Below are positions 1 through 12,899 of a stretch of DNA of 64,000 bases, in pieces. Origin of the DNA: Macrostomum hystrix (taxonomy: Eukaryota; Platyhelminthes; Macrostomidae); NCBI GenBank assembly GCA_950097015.1, contig CATNEN010000038.1, positions 4,695,001 through 4,759,000 of the forward strand, read 5' to 3'. The translations under genes and the position numbers were made by a program. Within the stretch, counting starts at the first letter, position 1. The number at the start of each line of letters is the position of its first letter. The notes under the pieces are model-generated. The model saw nothing but the letters and a program-made list of their open reading frames with translations, was not told the origin of the DNA and did no database searches.

Positions 1-3000
1 GAGATCTCACACTAATTCACCCATTCCCATGAGATCTCACACTAATTCACCCATTCCCATGAGATCTCACACTAATTCACCCATTCCCATGAGATCTCAC
101 ACTAATTCACCCATTCCCATGAGATCTCACACTAATTCACCCATTCCCATGAGATCTCACACTAATTCACCCATTCCCATGAGATCTCACACTAATTCAC
201 CCATTCCCATGAGATCTCACACTAATTCACCCATTCCCATGAGATCTCACACTAATTCACCCATTCCCATGAGATCTCACACTAATTCACCCATTCCCAT
301 GAGATCTCACACTAATTCACCCATTCCCATGAGATCTCACACTAATTCACCCATTCCCATGAGATCTCACACTAATTCACCCATTCCCATGAGATCTCAC
401 ACTAATTCACCCATTCCCATGAGATCTCACACTAATTCACCCATTCCCATGAGATCTCACACTAATTCACCCATTCCCATGAGATCTCACACTAATTCAC
501 CCATTCCCATGAGATCTCACACTAATTCACCCATTCCCATGAGATCTCACACTAATTCACCCATTCCCATGAGATCTCACACTAATTCACCCATTCCCAT
601 GAGATCTCACACTAATTCACCCATTCCCATGAGATCTCACACTAATTCACCCATTCCCATGAGATCTCACACTAATTCACCCATTCCCATGAGATCTCAC
701 ACTAATTCACCCATTCCCATGAGATCTCACACTAATTCACCCATTCCCATGAGATCTCACACTAATTCACCCATTCCCATGAGATCTCACACTAATTCAC
801 CCATTCCCATGAGATCTCACACTAATTCACCCATTCCCATGAGATCTCACACTAATTCACCCATTCCCATGAGATCTCACACTAATTCACCCATTCCCAT
901 GAGATCTCACACTAATTCACCCATTCCCATGAGATCTCACACTAATTAACCCATTCCCATGAGATCTCACACTAATTCACCCATTCCCATGAGATCTCAC
1001 ACTAATTCACCCATTCCCATGAGATCTCACACTAATTAACCCATTCCCATGAGATCTCACACTAATTCACCTATTCCTATGAGATCTCACACTAATTCAC
1101 CCATTCCCATGAGATCTCACACTAATTCACCCATTCCCATGAGATCTCACACTAATTCACCCATTCCCATGAGATCTCACACTAATTCACCCATTCCCAT
1201 GAGATCTCACACTAATTCACCCATTCCCATGAGATCTCACACTAATTCACCCATTCCCATGAGATCTCACACTAATTCACCCATTCCCATGAGATCTCAC
1301 ACTAATTCACCCATTCCTATGAGATCTCACACTAATTCACCCATTCCCATGAGATCTCACACTAATTAACCCATTCCCATGAGATCTCACACTAATTCAC
1401 CCATTCCCATGAGATCTCACACTAATTAACCCATTCCCATGAGATCTCACACTAATTAACCCATTCCCATGAGATCTCACACTAATTCACCTATTCCTAT
1501 GAGATCTCACACTAATTCACCCATTCCCATGAGATCTCACACTAATTCACCCATTCCCATGAGATCTCACACTAATTCACCCATTCCCATGAGATCTCAC
1601 ACTAATTCACCCATTCCCATGAGATCTCACACTAATTCACCCATTCCCATGAGATCTCACACTAATTCACCCATTCCCATGAGATCTCACACTAATTCAC
1701 CCATTCCCATGAGATCTCACACTAATTCACCTATTCCTATGAGATCTCACACTAATTCACCCATTCCCATGAGATCTCACACTAATTCACCCATTCCCAT
1801 GAGATCTCACACTAATTCACCCATTCCCATGAGATCTCACACTAATTCACCCATTCCCATGAGATCTCACACTAATTCACCCATTCCCATGAGATCTCAC
1901 ACTAATTCACCCTATTCCCATGAGATCTCACACTAATTCACCCATTCCCATGAGATCTCACACTAATTCACCCATTCCCATGAGATCTCACACTAATTCA
2001 CCCATTCCCATGAGATCTCACACTAATTCACCCATTCCCATGAGATCTCACACTAATTCACCCATTCCCATGAGATCTCACACTAATTCACCCATTCCCA
2101 TGAGATCTCACACTAATTCACCCATTCCCATGAGATCTCACACTAATTCACCCATTCCCATGAGATCTCACACTAATTCACCCATTCCCATGAGATCTCA
2201 CACTAATTCACCCATTCCCATGAGATCTCACACTAATTCACCCATTCCCATGAGATCTCACACTAATTCACCCATTCCCATGAGATCTCACACTAATTCA
2301 CCCATTCCCATGAGATCTCACACTAATTCACCCATTCCCATGAGATCTCACACTAATTCACACTAATTACCCATTCCCATGAGATCTCACACTAATTCAC
2401 CCATTCCCATGAGATCTCACACTAATTCACCCATTCCCATGAGATCTCACACTAATTCACCCATTCCCATGAGATCTCCACTAATTCACCCATTCCCATG
2501 AGATCTCACACTAATTCACCCATTCCCATGAGATCTCACACTAATTCACCCATTCCCATGAGATCTCACACTAATTCACCCATTCCATGAGATCTCACAC
2601 TAATTCACCCATTCCCATGAGATCTCACACTAATTCACCCATTCCCATGAGATCTCACACTAATTCACCCATTCCCATGAGATCTCACACTAATTCACCC
2701 ATTCCCATGAGATCTCACACTAATTCAACCCATTCCCATGAGATCTCACACTAATTCACCCATTCCCATGAGATCTCACACTAATTCACCCATTCCCATG
2801 AGATCTCACACTAATTCACCATTCCATGAGATCTCACACTAATTCACCCATTCCCATGAGATCTCACACTAATTCACCCATTCCCATGAGATCTCACACT
2901 AATTCACCCATTCCCATGAGATCTCACACTAATTCACCCATTCCATGAGATCTCACACTAATTCACCCATTCCCATGAGATCTCACACTAATTCACCCAT

Positions 3001-3060
3001 TCCCATGAGATCTCACACTAATTCACCCATTCCCATGAGATCTCACACTAATTCACCCAT
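1..3060. repeat. 30-bp satellite array A
   Basis: About 102 near-identical head-to-tail 30-bp units (core actaattcacccattccc, then a gagatctcac block). The array enters from outside the left edge. Single-base variants (aattaac, ctattcctat) and a few 1-bp indels near 1910, 2360 and 2480-2960 break the register. Because 30 is a multiple of 3, long open frames run through it, but they are repeats of one decapeptide and not evidence of a gene. The unit read on the minus strand is a close relative of the array at 5569-10420. Confidence 0.98.
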
Positions 3061-3061
3061 T

Positions 3062-3160
3062 ATTGTGTAGCCTTCTCAGACGCGCCACGCAATAGCTGCG
3101 GCTGTGCTGTCGGCTGCACATCTGCTTCGATTGGGGCAGGTGTAATCATACATGAGTAAA
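3062..3160 (+). mobile_element. SINE family 1, 3' fragment
   Basis: The segment containing caatagctgcggctgtgctg, followed by ggctgcacatctg and ggcaggtgtaatcat, matches the 3' half of the fuller SINE copies at 45563-45862 (+) and 44795-45075 (-). The tRNA-like head is absent, so this is a 5'-truncated copy abutting the end of satellite A. Confidence 0.75.
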
Positions 3161-3719
3161 TTATTATTGTGATCTGACAAATCTCCTTCGAGTCATCTTC
3201 GTGATCTTATTTGTTTTAGCTTTTCTTCAAAAAAATAGCAATTGAAAGTGCTCAAATCTGGATTGATCAAGTTGTTAAACCGGAAAAAATCTCCGAAATC
3301 TCGTTCATTAGCTTCGGCGTTGAGCTCACGATCAGTTCGCTAATCTTGCAACTAGGCGCGTGACTTTTCAGCTGTTCAAAGCGCTCATCCGCGCCCTAAC
3401 GATCGCATCGAACCTTGACAGAATCGCAACTCGCCAGTAACATCTCAGCTCTTCATCCGATCTCCAAGGGGGTTGTGGATTAACGCCACGTTTAAAGCAG
3501 ATAAGGCTTGAGTTTAGTTTGGTCTACAGCGGTATGCAAGTATTGAGATCGGTTGTATACTGTACTATATTCTTCAACAAGAGCTCGCCAGGGTCTCCAT
3601 CCGTTCCGTTTTGTTTGTTGAACCTAAGCACATCAATTAGAACGGACTCTGATCCAGGTGCCATCTCAATAAACTTTGAGCAGCGCGTTACAAAAATTAT
3701 ACTGTTTCATTGTAGTTAA
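3161..3719. other. non-coding spacer between satellites
   Basis: Single-copy-looking sequence between two tandem arrays. A short open frame at 3519-3719 has no recognisable domain and no supporting signals. Nothing else is seen. Confidence 0.6.
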
Positions 3720-4833
3720 AAATTACAAGCTAGTTTACTGCAAGCTACAAGCTAGTTTACTGCAAGCTACAAGCTAGTTTACTGCAAGCTACAAGCTAGT
3801 TTACTGCAAGCTACAAGCTAGTTTACTACAAGCTACAAGCCAGTTTACTGCGAGCTACAAGCTAGTTTACTGCGAGCTACAAGCTAGTTTACTACAAGCT
3901 ACAAGCTAGTTTACTGCGAGCTACAAGCTAGTTTACTACAAGCTACAAGCCAGTTTACTACAAGCTACAAGCCAGTTTACTACAGGCTACAAGCTAGTTT
4001 ACTGCAAGCTACAAGCCAGTTTACTACAAGCTACAAGCTAGTTTACTGCAAGCTACAAGCTAGTTTACTGCAAGCTACAAGCCAGTTTACTACAAGCTAC
4101 AAGCTAGTTTACTACAAGCTACAAGCCAGTTTACTACAAGCTACAAGCTAGTTTACTACAAGCTACAAGCCAGTTTACTACAAGCTACAAGCCAGTTTAC
4201 TACAAGCTACAAGCCAGTTTACTACAGGCTACAAGCTAGTTTACTGCAAGCTACAAGCCAGTTTACTACAAGCTACAAGCTAGTTTACTGCAAGCTACAA
4301 GCCAGTTTACTACAAGCTACAAGCCAGTTTACTACAAGCTACAAGCTAGTTTACTGCAAGCTACAAGCTAGTTTACTACAAGCTACAAGCTAGTTTACTA
4401 CAAGCTACAAGCCAGTTTACTACAAGCTACAAGCTAGTTTACTACAAGCTACAAGCTAGTTTACTGCAAGCTACAAGCTAGTTTACTACAAGCTACAAGC
4501 TAGTTTACTACAAGCTACAAGCTAGTTTACTACAAGCTACAAGCTAGTTTACTACAAGCTACAAGCTAGTTTACTACAAGCTACAAGCTAGTTTACTACA
4601 AGCTACAAGCTAGTTTACTGCAAGCTACAAGCTAGTTTACTGCAAGCTAAAAGCTAGTTTACTACAAGCTACAAGCTAATTTACTGCAAGCTACAAGCTA
4701 GTTTACTGCAAGCTAGAAGCTAGTTTACTACGAGCTACAAGCTAGTTTACTACAAGCTACAAGCTAGTTTACTGCAAGCTACAAGCTAGTTTACTACGAG
4801 CTACAAGCTAGTTTACTACGAGTTACAAGTGAC
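3720..4833. repeat. 22-bp satellite array B
   Basis: About 50 head-to-tail 22-bp units with the core acaagctagtttactgcaag. Common variants are gct/gcc before agttt and tgc/tac after ttac. Each unit contains the short inverted pair agctacaagct. The right edge decays into degenerate copies (gagttacaagtgacaagttac) after about 4815. Confidence 0.97.
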
Positions 4834-5568
4834 AAGTTACCAGACAATGCGTTTCAATATGCACCTAACTACAAGCCACAAGTGTCTAATCTTCAATTGT
4901 CTATGGTTAAAACCTCAGAATCTCTTGTGATTGCTTAATACGAGTACAACGAAGCCTCTTTGTATAATATAAGCCTCATTATACCAACTTATACCAACTA
5001 AACAACTACTAACAACTACTAAAGCACTGTCTATGGCCAATCTGAGTTCGCAATAAAAATGAATGCTCAATTAGGAATAATAAACTAAAATGTTCTTTTA
5101 AAATGATAGTCAATCGGGAGCTTTAACAACCTTTCGTGAAACTGAGTCGGACTGGGCAAAAGACAAATTTGCAAAAGACAAAAGATATAATTTGGCATAG
5201 CTAAGCTAAAGGGTGGATTTAGATATTGGAGATTTTTATATTTTAAAATGAGTTTTTTGTCTGAAACAATGTAGGGACTGGCTGGACTATAGGAATCAGC
5301 TAGGCTGACATGCCTTTGTCATTCTGTTGCCGACGAATTCAGGAGAAAAATGCGTGGCTCCACAATTCCGTTATAAAAAGCTTGTTTTCGGGGTAGCCAA
5401 GTCTCACTGGTACTTGTTTTCAAATAAAAAAAATTATTTCTACCAAAAAGGATACGTTCAAAAATCGGGAAATTTTTCCTTTGCGATGCTCCAACCGTAA
5501 AAGTGCAAGTTGGCGTACTTTGTTACCAGTTTAACAAATATAAGCGCCAATTTTAAATTTGGAATGGT
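4834..5568. other. AT-rich non-coding spacer
   Basis: AT-rich sequence between array B and the second 30-bp array. No coding potential, RNA gene or mobile element is recognised. Confidence 0.6.
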
Positions 5569-8500
5569 TGAGGGTGAGATCTCATTGGAATGGGTCAATT
5601 AGTGTGATATCTTATTGGAATGGGTCAATTAGTGTGATATCTTATTGGAATGGGCCAATTAGTTTGATATCTTATTGGAATGGGCCAATTAGTGTGATAT
5701 CTTATTGGAATGGGCCAATTAGTGTGATATCTTATTGGAATGGGCCAATTAGTGTGATATCTTATTGGAATGGGCCAATTAGTGTGATATCTTATTGGAA
5801 TGGGCCAATTAGTGTGATATCTTATTGGAATGGGCCAATTAGTGTGATATCTTATTGGAATGGGCCAATTAGTGTGATATCTCATTGGAATGGGCCAATT
5901 AGTGTGATATCTTATTGGAATGGGTCAATTAGTGTGATATCTTATTGGAATGGGCCAATTAGTGTGATATCTTATTGGAATGGGCCAATTAGTGTGATAT
6001 CTTATTGGAATGGGTCAATTAGTGTGATATCTCATTGGAATGGGTCAATTAGTGGGATATCTCATTGGAATGGGCCAATTAGTGTGATATCTTATTGGAA
6101 TGGGTCAATTAGTGTGATATCTTATTGGAATGGGCCAATTAGTGTGATATCTTATTGGAATGGGCCAATTAGTGTGATATCTTATTGGAATGGGTCAATT
6201 AGTGTGATATCTCATTGGAATGGGTCAATTAGTGGGATATCTCATTGGAATGGGTCAATTAGTGTGATATCTTATTGGAATGGGCCAATTAGTGTGATAT
6301 CTTATTGGAATGGGTCAATTAGTGTGATATCTCATTGGAATGGGCCAATTAGTGTGATATCTTATTGGAATGGGTCAATTAGTGTGATATCTCATTGGAA
6401 TGGGCCAATTAGTGTGATATCTTATTGGAATGGGTCAATTAGTGTGATATCTCATTGGAATGGGTCAATTAGTGTGATATCTTATTGGAATGGGCCAATT
6501 AGTGTGATATCTTATTGGAATGGGCCAATTAGTGTGATATCTTATTGGAATGGGTCAATTAGTGTGATATCTCATTGGAATGGGCCAATTAGTGTGATAT
6601 CTTATTGGAATGGGTCAATTAGTGTGATATCTCATTGGAATGGGCCAATTAGTGTGATATCTTATTGGAATGGGTCAATTAGTGTGATATCTTATTGGAA
6701 TGGGCCAATTAGTGTGATATCTTATTGGAATGGGCCAATTAGTGTGATATCTTATTGGAATGGGCCAATTAGTGTGATATCTTATTGGAATGGGTCAATT
6801 AGTGTGATATCTTATTGGAATGGGCCAATTAGTGTGATATCTTATTGGAATGGGCCAATTAGTGTGATATCTTATTGGAATGGGTCAATTAGTGTGATAT
6901 CTCATTGGAATGGGTCAATTAGTGGGATATCTCATTGGAATGGGTCAATTAGTGTGATATCTCATTGGAATGGGTCAATTAGTGTGATATCTCATTGGAA
7001 TGGGTCAATTAGTGTGATATCTCATTGGAATGGGTCAATTAGTGTGATATCTTATTGAAATGGGTCAATTAGTGTGATATCTTATTGGAATGGGTCAATT
7101 AGTGTGATATCTTATTGGAATGGGCCAATTAGTGTGATATCTTATTGGAATGGGCCAATTAGTGTGATATCTTATTGGAATGGGCCAATTAGTTTGATAT
7201 CTTATTGGAATGGGTCAATTAGTTTGATATCTTATTGGAATGGGCCAATTAGTGTGATATCTTATTGGAATGGGCCAATTAGTGTGATATCGTATTGGAA
7301 TGGGCCAATTAGTGTGATATCGTATTGGAATGGGTCAATTAGTGTGATATCTTATTGGAATGGGCCAATTAGTGTGATATCTTATTGGAATGGGTCAATT
7401 AGTGTGATATCTCATTGGAATGGGTCAATTAGTGTGATATCTTATTGGAATGGGTCAATTAGTGTGATATCTCATTGGAATGGGTCAATTAGTGTGATAT
7501 CTCATTGGAATGGGTCAATTAGTGTGATATCTTATTGAAATGGGTCAATTAGTGTGATATCTTATTGGAATGGGTCAATTAGTGTGATATCTTATTGGAA
7601 TGGGCCAATTAGTGTGATATCTTATTGGAATGGGCCAATTAGTGTGATATCTCATTGGAATGGGTCAATTAGTGTGATATCTCATTGGAATGGGTCAATT
7701 AGTGTGATATCTTATTGGAATGGGCCAATTAGTGTGATATCTTATTGGAATGGGTCAATTAGTGTGATATCTTATTGGAATGGGCCAATTAGTGTGATAT
7801 CTTATTGGAATGGGCCAATTAGTGTGATATCTCATTGGAATGGGTCAATTAGTGTGATATCTCATTGGAATGGGTCAATTAGTGTGATATCTTATTGGAA
7901 TGGGCCAATTAGTGTGATATCTCATTGGAATGGGCCAATTAGTGTGATATCTTATTGGAATGGGCCAATTAGTGTGATATCTTATTGGAATGGGTCAATT
8001 AGTGTGATATCTCATTGGAATGGGCCAATTAGTGTGATATCTCATTGGAATGGGCCAATTAGTGTGATATCTTATTGGAATGGGCCAATTAGTGTGATAT
8101 CTCATTGGAATGGGTCAATTAGTGTGATATCTTATTGGAATGGGTCAATTAGTGTGATATCTTATTGGAATGGGCCAATTAGTGTGATATCTTATTGGAA
8201 TGGGCCAATTAGTGTAATATCTCATTGGAATGGGTCAATTAGTGTGATATCTTATTGGAATGGGCCAATTAGTGTGATATCTCATTGGAATGGGTCAATT
8301 AGTGTGATATCTTATTGGAATGGGTCAATTAGTGTGATATCTTATTGGAATGGGCCAATTAGTGTGATATCTTATTGGAATGGGCCAATTAGTGTAATAT
8401 CTCATTGGAATGGGTCAATTAGTGTGATATCTTATTGGAATGGGCCAATTAGTGTGATATCTTATTGGAATGGGTCAATTAGTGTGATATCTCATTGGAA

Positions 8501-10420
8501 TGGGTCAATTAGTGTGATATCTTATTGGAATGGGCCAATTAGTGTGATATCTTATTGGAATGGGTCAATTAGTGGGACATCTCATTGGAATGGGTCAATT
8601 AGTGTGATATCTTATTGGAATGGGCCAATTAGTGTGATATCTTATTGGAATGGGCCAATTAGTGTGATATCTTATTGGAATGGGCCAATTAGTGTGATAT
8701 CTTATTGGAATGGGCCAATTAGTGTAATATCTCATTGGAATGGGTCAATTAGTGTGATATCTTATTGGAATGGGCCAATTAGTGTGATATCTTATTGGAA
8801 TGGGTCAATTAGTGTGATATCTCATTGGAATGGGTCAATTAGTGTGATATCTTATTGGAATGGGCCAATTAGTGTGATATCTTATTGGAATGGGTCAATT
8901 AGTGGGACATCTCATTGGAATGGGTCAATTAGTGTGATATCTTATTGGAATGGGCCAATTAGTGTGATATCTTATTGGAATGGGCCAATTAGTGTGATAT
9001 CTTATTGGAATGGGTCAATTAGTGTGATATCTCATTGGAATGGGTCAATTAGTGTGATATCTTATTGGAATGGGCCAATTAGTGTGATATCTTATTGGAA
9101 TGGGTCAATTAGTGGGATATCTCATTGGAATGGGTCAATTAGTGTGATATCTCATTGGAATGGGTCAATTAGTGTGATATCTCATTGGAATGGGTCAATT
9201 AGTGGGATATCTCATTGGAATGGGCCAATTAGTGTGATATCTTATTGGAATGGGCCAATTAGTGTGATATCTCATTGGAATGGGTCAATTAGTGTGATAT
9301 CTCATTGGAATGGGTCAATTAGTGTGATATCTTATTGGAATGGGCCAATTAGTGTGATATCTTATTGGAATGGGTCAATTAGTGTGATATCTTATTGGAA
9401 TGGGCCAATTAGTTTGATATCTTATTGGAATGGGTCAATTAGTGTGATATCTTATTGGAATGGGTCAATTAGTGTGATATCTTATTGGAATGGGCCAATT
9501 AGTTTGATATCTTATTGGAATGGGCCAATTAGTTTGATATCTTATTGGAATGGGTCAATTAGTGTGATATCTCATTGGAATGGGTCAATTAGTGTGATAT
9601 CTTATTGGAATGGGCCAATTAGTGTGATATCTTATTGGAATGGGTCAATTAGTGTGATATCTTATTGGAATGGGTCAATTAGTGTGATATCTTATTGGAA
9701 TGGGCCAATTAGTGTGATATCTCATTGGAATGGGCCAATTAGTGTGATATCTTATTGGAATGGGTCAATTAGTGTGATATCTCATTGGAATGGGTCAATT
9801 AGTGTGATATCCTATTGGAATGGGCCAATTAGTGTGATATCTCATTGGAATGGGCCAATTAGTGTGATATCTCATTGGAATGGGCCAATTAGTGTGATAT
9901 CTCATTGGAATGGGTCAATTAGTGTGATATCTCATTGGAATGGGTCAATTAGTGTGATATCTCATTGGAATGGGTCAATTAGTGTGATATCTCATTGGAA
10001 TGGGCCAATTAGTGTGATATCTTATTGGAATGGGCCAATTAGTGTGATATCTTATTGGAATGGGCCAATTAGTGTGATATCTTATTGGAATGGGCCAATT
10101 AGTGTGATATCTTATTGGAATGGGCCAATTAGTGTGATATCTTATTGGAATGGGTCAATTAGTGTGATATCTTATTGGAATGGGCCAATTAGTGTGATAT
10201 CTTATTGGAATGGGCCAATTAGTGTGATATCTCATTGGAATGGGTCAATTAGTGTGATCTCTTATTGGAATGGGCCAATTAGTGTGATATCTCATTGGAA
10301 TGGGCCAATTAGTGTGATATCTCATTGGAATGGGCCAATTAGTGTGATATCTCATTGGAATGGGCCAATTAGTGTGATATCTCATTGGAATGGGTCAATT
10401 AGTGTGAAATGTCATTGTGA
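5569..10420. repeat. 30-bp satellite array A' (inverted relative of array A)
   Basis: About 161 units of 30 bp (core ttggaatgggccaattagtg preceded by gatatcttat). The reverse complement of the variant with ctcattggaatgggtcaatt differs from the array A unit at about 3 of 30 positions, so A and A' are one family in opposite orientation. Point variants (ccaatt/tcaatt, cttatt/ctcatt, agtggg, agtgtaa) recur at fixed spacings, indicating block duplications. A frame of about 1000 codons exists only because the unit is 30 bp with few stops. Confidence 0.97.
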
Positions 10421-10730
10421 CTCAGGGTCAATAATATTCAATTCTATACACAGACCACATGCTGTTGCCAGCATCAATCTTGTACAGGTAGCTGTAAAAG
10501 TTCAAGCCAGTCAGTCCGTCGGAGATATTTATTCCAGCACACGGCCGAGTTGCTAATTAAGCTCAGTTGCAAGCATGGCACCTTAACCAGACAGAAGGAA
10601 ATCCGCTCCTTACAGGCTAGAAAGTAATTTGGTATAAGTAATTGAGTCGGCTGAGGTGTGCAGACAAGAAGTCCTCCAAGTGTGCTCATTCATCCAGTCA
10701 GACATTTCTGGTACTCTTTGTTACTTTAAA
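10421..10730. other. non-coding spacer
   Basis: Transition from array A' (last decayed unit near 10420) to a SINE. No gene is recognised. Confidence 0.55.
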
Positions 10731-11035
10731 AAACGGGATGAGAGGCAGAGCAGCCTTTTGGACCAAGGTCCCTGAGCTCGATTCCGCGGCGAGGCCACAT
10801 TAATTTGGGGCGCAGCCGCGGAGAGAAGGGTTGGGGGCTTGTCGTGCAATTTACGCCCTTAGGAGCTAACCTCCAAGGCACAGTGAAAATGTACACTGCC
10901 TGACGATGAGAAAGTCAGGGCAGATGTACACACCTGTGTGAGCATGTGCCTGCGTACAGTATCTGTGTGGTGTGTGCTCAGGAGTCAGCGAAATGGTCAG
11001 AATTGCCTCCTTGCTGGCTGCAAGTCAAGTGGAAT
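10731..11035 (+). mobile_element. SINE family 2 copy
   Basis: tRNA-like head with a B-box-like gagctcgattccg, followed by the family body: ggggcgcagccgcggagaga, cttgtcgtgcaatttacgcc, ggcagatgtacacacctgtg and gtgctcaggagtcagcgaaa. Other copies lie at 28470, 29250, 32500 and 47186, all in the same orientation. The body is not one I can name; the internal RNA polymerase III promoter is inferred from the head. Confidence 0.75.
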
Positions 11036-11229
11036 TATTATTGTTATCTTGTTACTTTAAACAAAAGTGTACTTTTAATTATAGCCGTACGAAGATTTCA
11101 GATGCAGTATTTTAATCTACAGGTAAGATATTCGAATTCATGTAAAAGTAAAACCAGCGACTATTTTTGCTAAAAGCACTCGAAAAACACTTAGCGGATT
11201 TTCTACTCATTTTTTCGGTGAACTTAAGT

Positions 11230-11420
11230 GCTCGCGAACTAAGCAAGGTAACTCTTAAGCTATTGCCTAGCGCTTCCAAAGACTGAGTACATGCTCTGTT
11301 CAGTCCATGGACTAATGAAGGTCGCCACAACAACAAACATTTCTACCCCAGGTAATAATGATAGCCTGTTTACTGCTGGCTGAATTGAAGCACATAGGAA
11401 TTAAGTAACTTGCTCAATTT
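11230..11420 (-). mobile_element. SINE family 1, decayed copy
   Basis: Contains gttcagtccatggact, then tgctggctgaattgaagca and a decayed gttaagt stretch in the same order as the minus-strand copy at 44795-45075. Much diverged; both ends are uncertain. Confidence 0.5.
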
Positions 11421-11511
11421 GTAACTCTAAAACTCCAGAGCTTGAAGTACAATTAGCTTTAACTATTAATCACAATAGTTCAACTCTAACCATCAAAATA
11501 TTTAAAAATCT

Positions 11512-12642
11512 CCAGAATCTCACCGGATCTCCATGAGAATCTCACCGGATCTCCATAAGAATCTCACCGGATCTCCATGAGAATCTCTCCGGATCAATAT
11601 TAGAATCTCACCGGATCAATATTAGAATCTCACCGATCAATATTAGAATCTCACCGGATCTCCCCTAGAATCTCACCGGATCTCCCCTAGAATCTCACTG
11701 GATCTCCATGAGAATCTCACCGCATCTCCATGAGAATCTCACCGGATCAATATTAGAATCTCACCGGATCAATATTAGAATCTCACCGGATCTCCCCTAG
11801 AATCTCACCGGATCTCCCCTAGAATCTCACCGGATCTCCCCGAGAGTCTCACCGGATCTCCCCTAGAATCTCACTGGATCTCCATGAGAATCTCACCGCA
11901 TCTCCATTAGAATCTTACCGGATCTCCCCTAGAGTCTCACTGGATCTCCCCTAGAATCTCACTGGATCTCCATGAGAATCTGACCGGATCTCCATGAGAA
12001 TCTCTCCGGATCAATATTAGAATCTCACCGGATCAATATTAGAATCTCACCGGATCAATATTAGAATCTCACCGGATCTCCCCTAGAATCTCACCGGATC
12101 TCCCCTAGAATCTCACCGGATCTCCCCGAGAGTCTCACCGGATCTCCCCTAGAATCTCACTGGATCTCCATGAGAATCTCACCGCATCTCCATTAGAATC
12201 TCACCGGATCTCCCCTAGAATCTCACCGGATCTCCCCTAGAGTCTCACTGGATCTCCCCTAGAATCTCACTGGATCTCCATGAGAATCTCACCGGATCTC
12301 CATTAAAATCTCACCGGATCTCCCCTAGAATCTCACCGGATCTCCCCGGATCTCCCCGAGAGTCTCACCGGATCTCCCCTAGAATCTCACTGGATCTCCA
12401 TGAGAATCTCACCGCATCTCCATTAGAATCTCACCGGATCTCCCCGGATCTCCCCGAGAGTCTCACTGGATCTGCCCTAGAATCTCACCGGATCTCCCCT
12501 AGAATCTCACCGGATCTCCCCTAGAGTCTCACCGGATCTCCTCTAGAATCTCACTGGATCTCCATGAGAATCTTACCGGATCTTCATGAGAATCTCACCG
12601 GATCTCCCCTAGAGTCTCACCGGATCTCCTCTAGAATCTCAC
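11512..12642. repeat. 22-bp minisatellite filling the globin-X intron
   Basis: About 51 units of 22 bp (plus strand agaatctcaccggatctccc plus ct). Sub-variants end in atcaatatt, tccatg or cccctag. On the minus strand each unit carries GGTGAGATTCT, and the last unit abuts the globin exon at 12643 so that the exon's splice donor is itself the first repeat's GTGAG. The array occupies the visible part of intron 1. Confidence 0.95.
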
Positions 12643-12899
12643 CTGACAAACATTTCCACCCCGGTGTCCGCCACGTGTCGATGCACGGCCTTCCAGGAGG
12701 TCTTGAGCTTGTACAATTCTCTGTCGCTCAGGCCGAGTTTCGGGTCCATCTGGCAGCCGGCGGATGCTCCAGAGCGCTCGGATGCCTGGCTCAGAACGCC
12801 TTCCACAGCGGCAGCTCCGTGCGACAGCTTCTTGGCGGAGTCGGCGGGGCCGCAGCTGACAGCGCCGATGCGCGCTGCCTTGGCCGGTGCGCAGCCCAT
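12643..12899 (-). CDS. globin X-like protein, first coding exon
   Basis: The exon encodes about 85 residues from an ATG at 12899. It begins MGC, the N-terminal glycine-cysteine context known to be myristoylated and palmitoylated in globin X. A low-complexity leader follows, and then globin helices A-B: LSDRELYKLKTSWKAVHRHV followed by ADTGVEMFV. The tryptophan of TSWKAV and the DTGVEMF stretch are typical of globin X and related neural/membrane globins. The exon ends GTCAG|GTGAGA, a strong donor. No later globin exon (distal and proximal histidines) is recognised to the left; 1-11.5 kb is mostly repeats, so the rest of the gene is missing, lies beyond a very long intron, or is outside the window. 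Family assignment is fairly secure; function (heme-based redox or O2 chemistry at membranes) is family knowledge. Confidence 0.75.

Noticed and set aside
29-2366. Open frames of 106-306 codons repeating one decapeptide
   Set aside because: Period of 30 bp is a multiple of 3; the frames are satellite array A and are cut by indels and stop variants.
1-10420. CRISPR-like regular repeats
   Set aside because: Units are directly adjacent with no unique spacers, and the surrounding genes are eukaryotic.
5559-10556. Open frames of up to 1000 codons on the plus strand, also open on the minus strand
   Set aside because: Satellite array A'; frames arise from the 30-bp unit length, with synonymous and non-synonymous variants alike and no gene signals.
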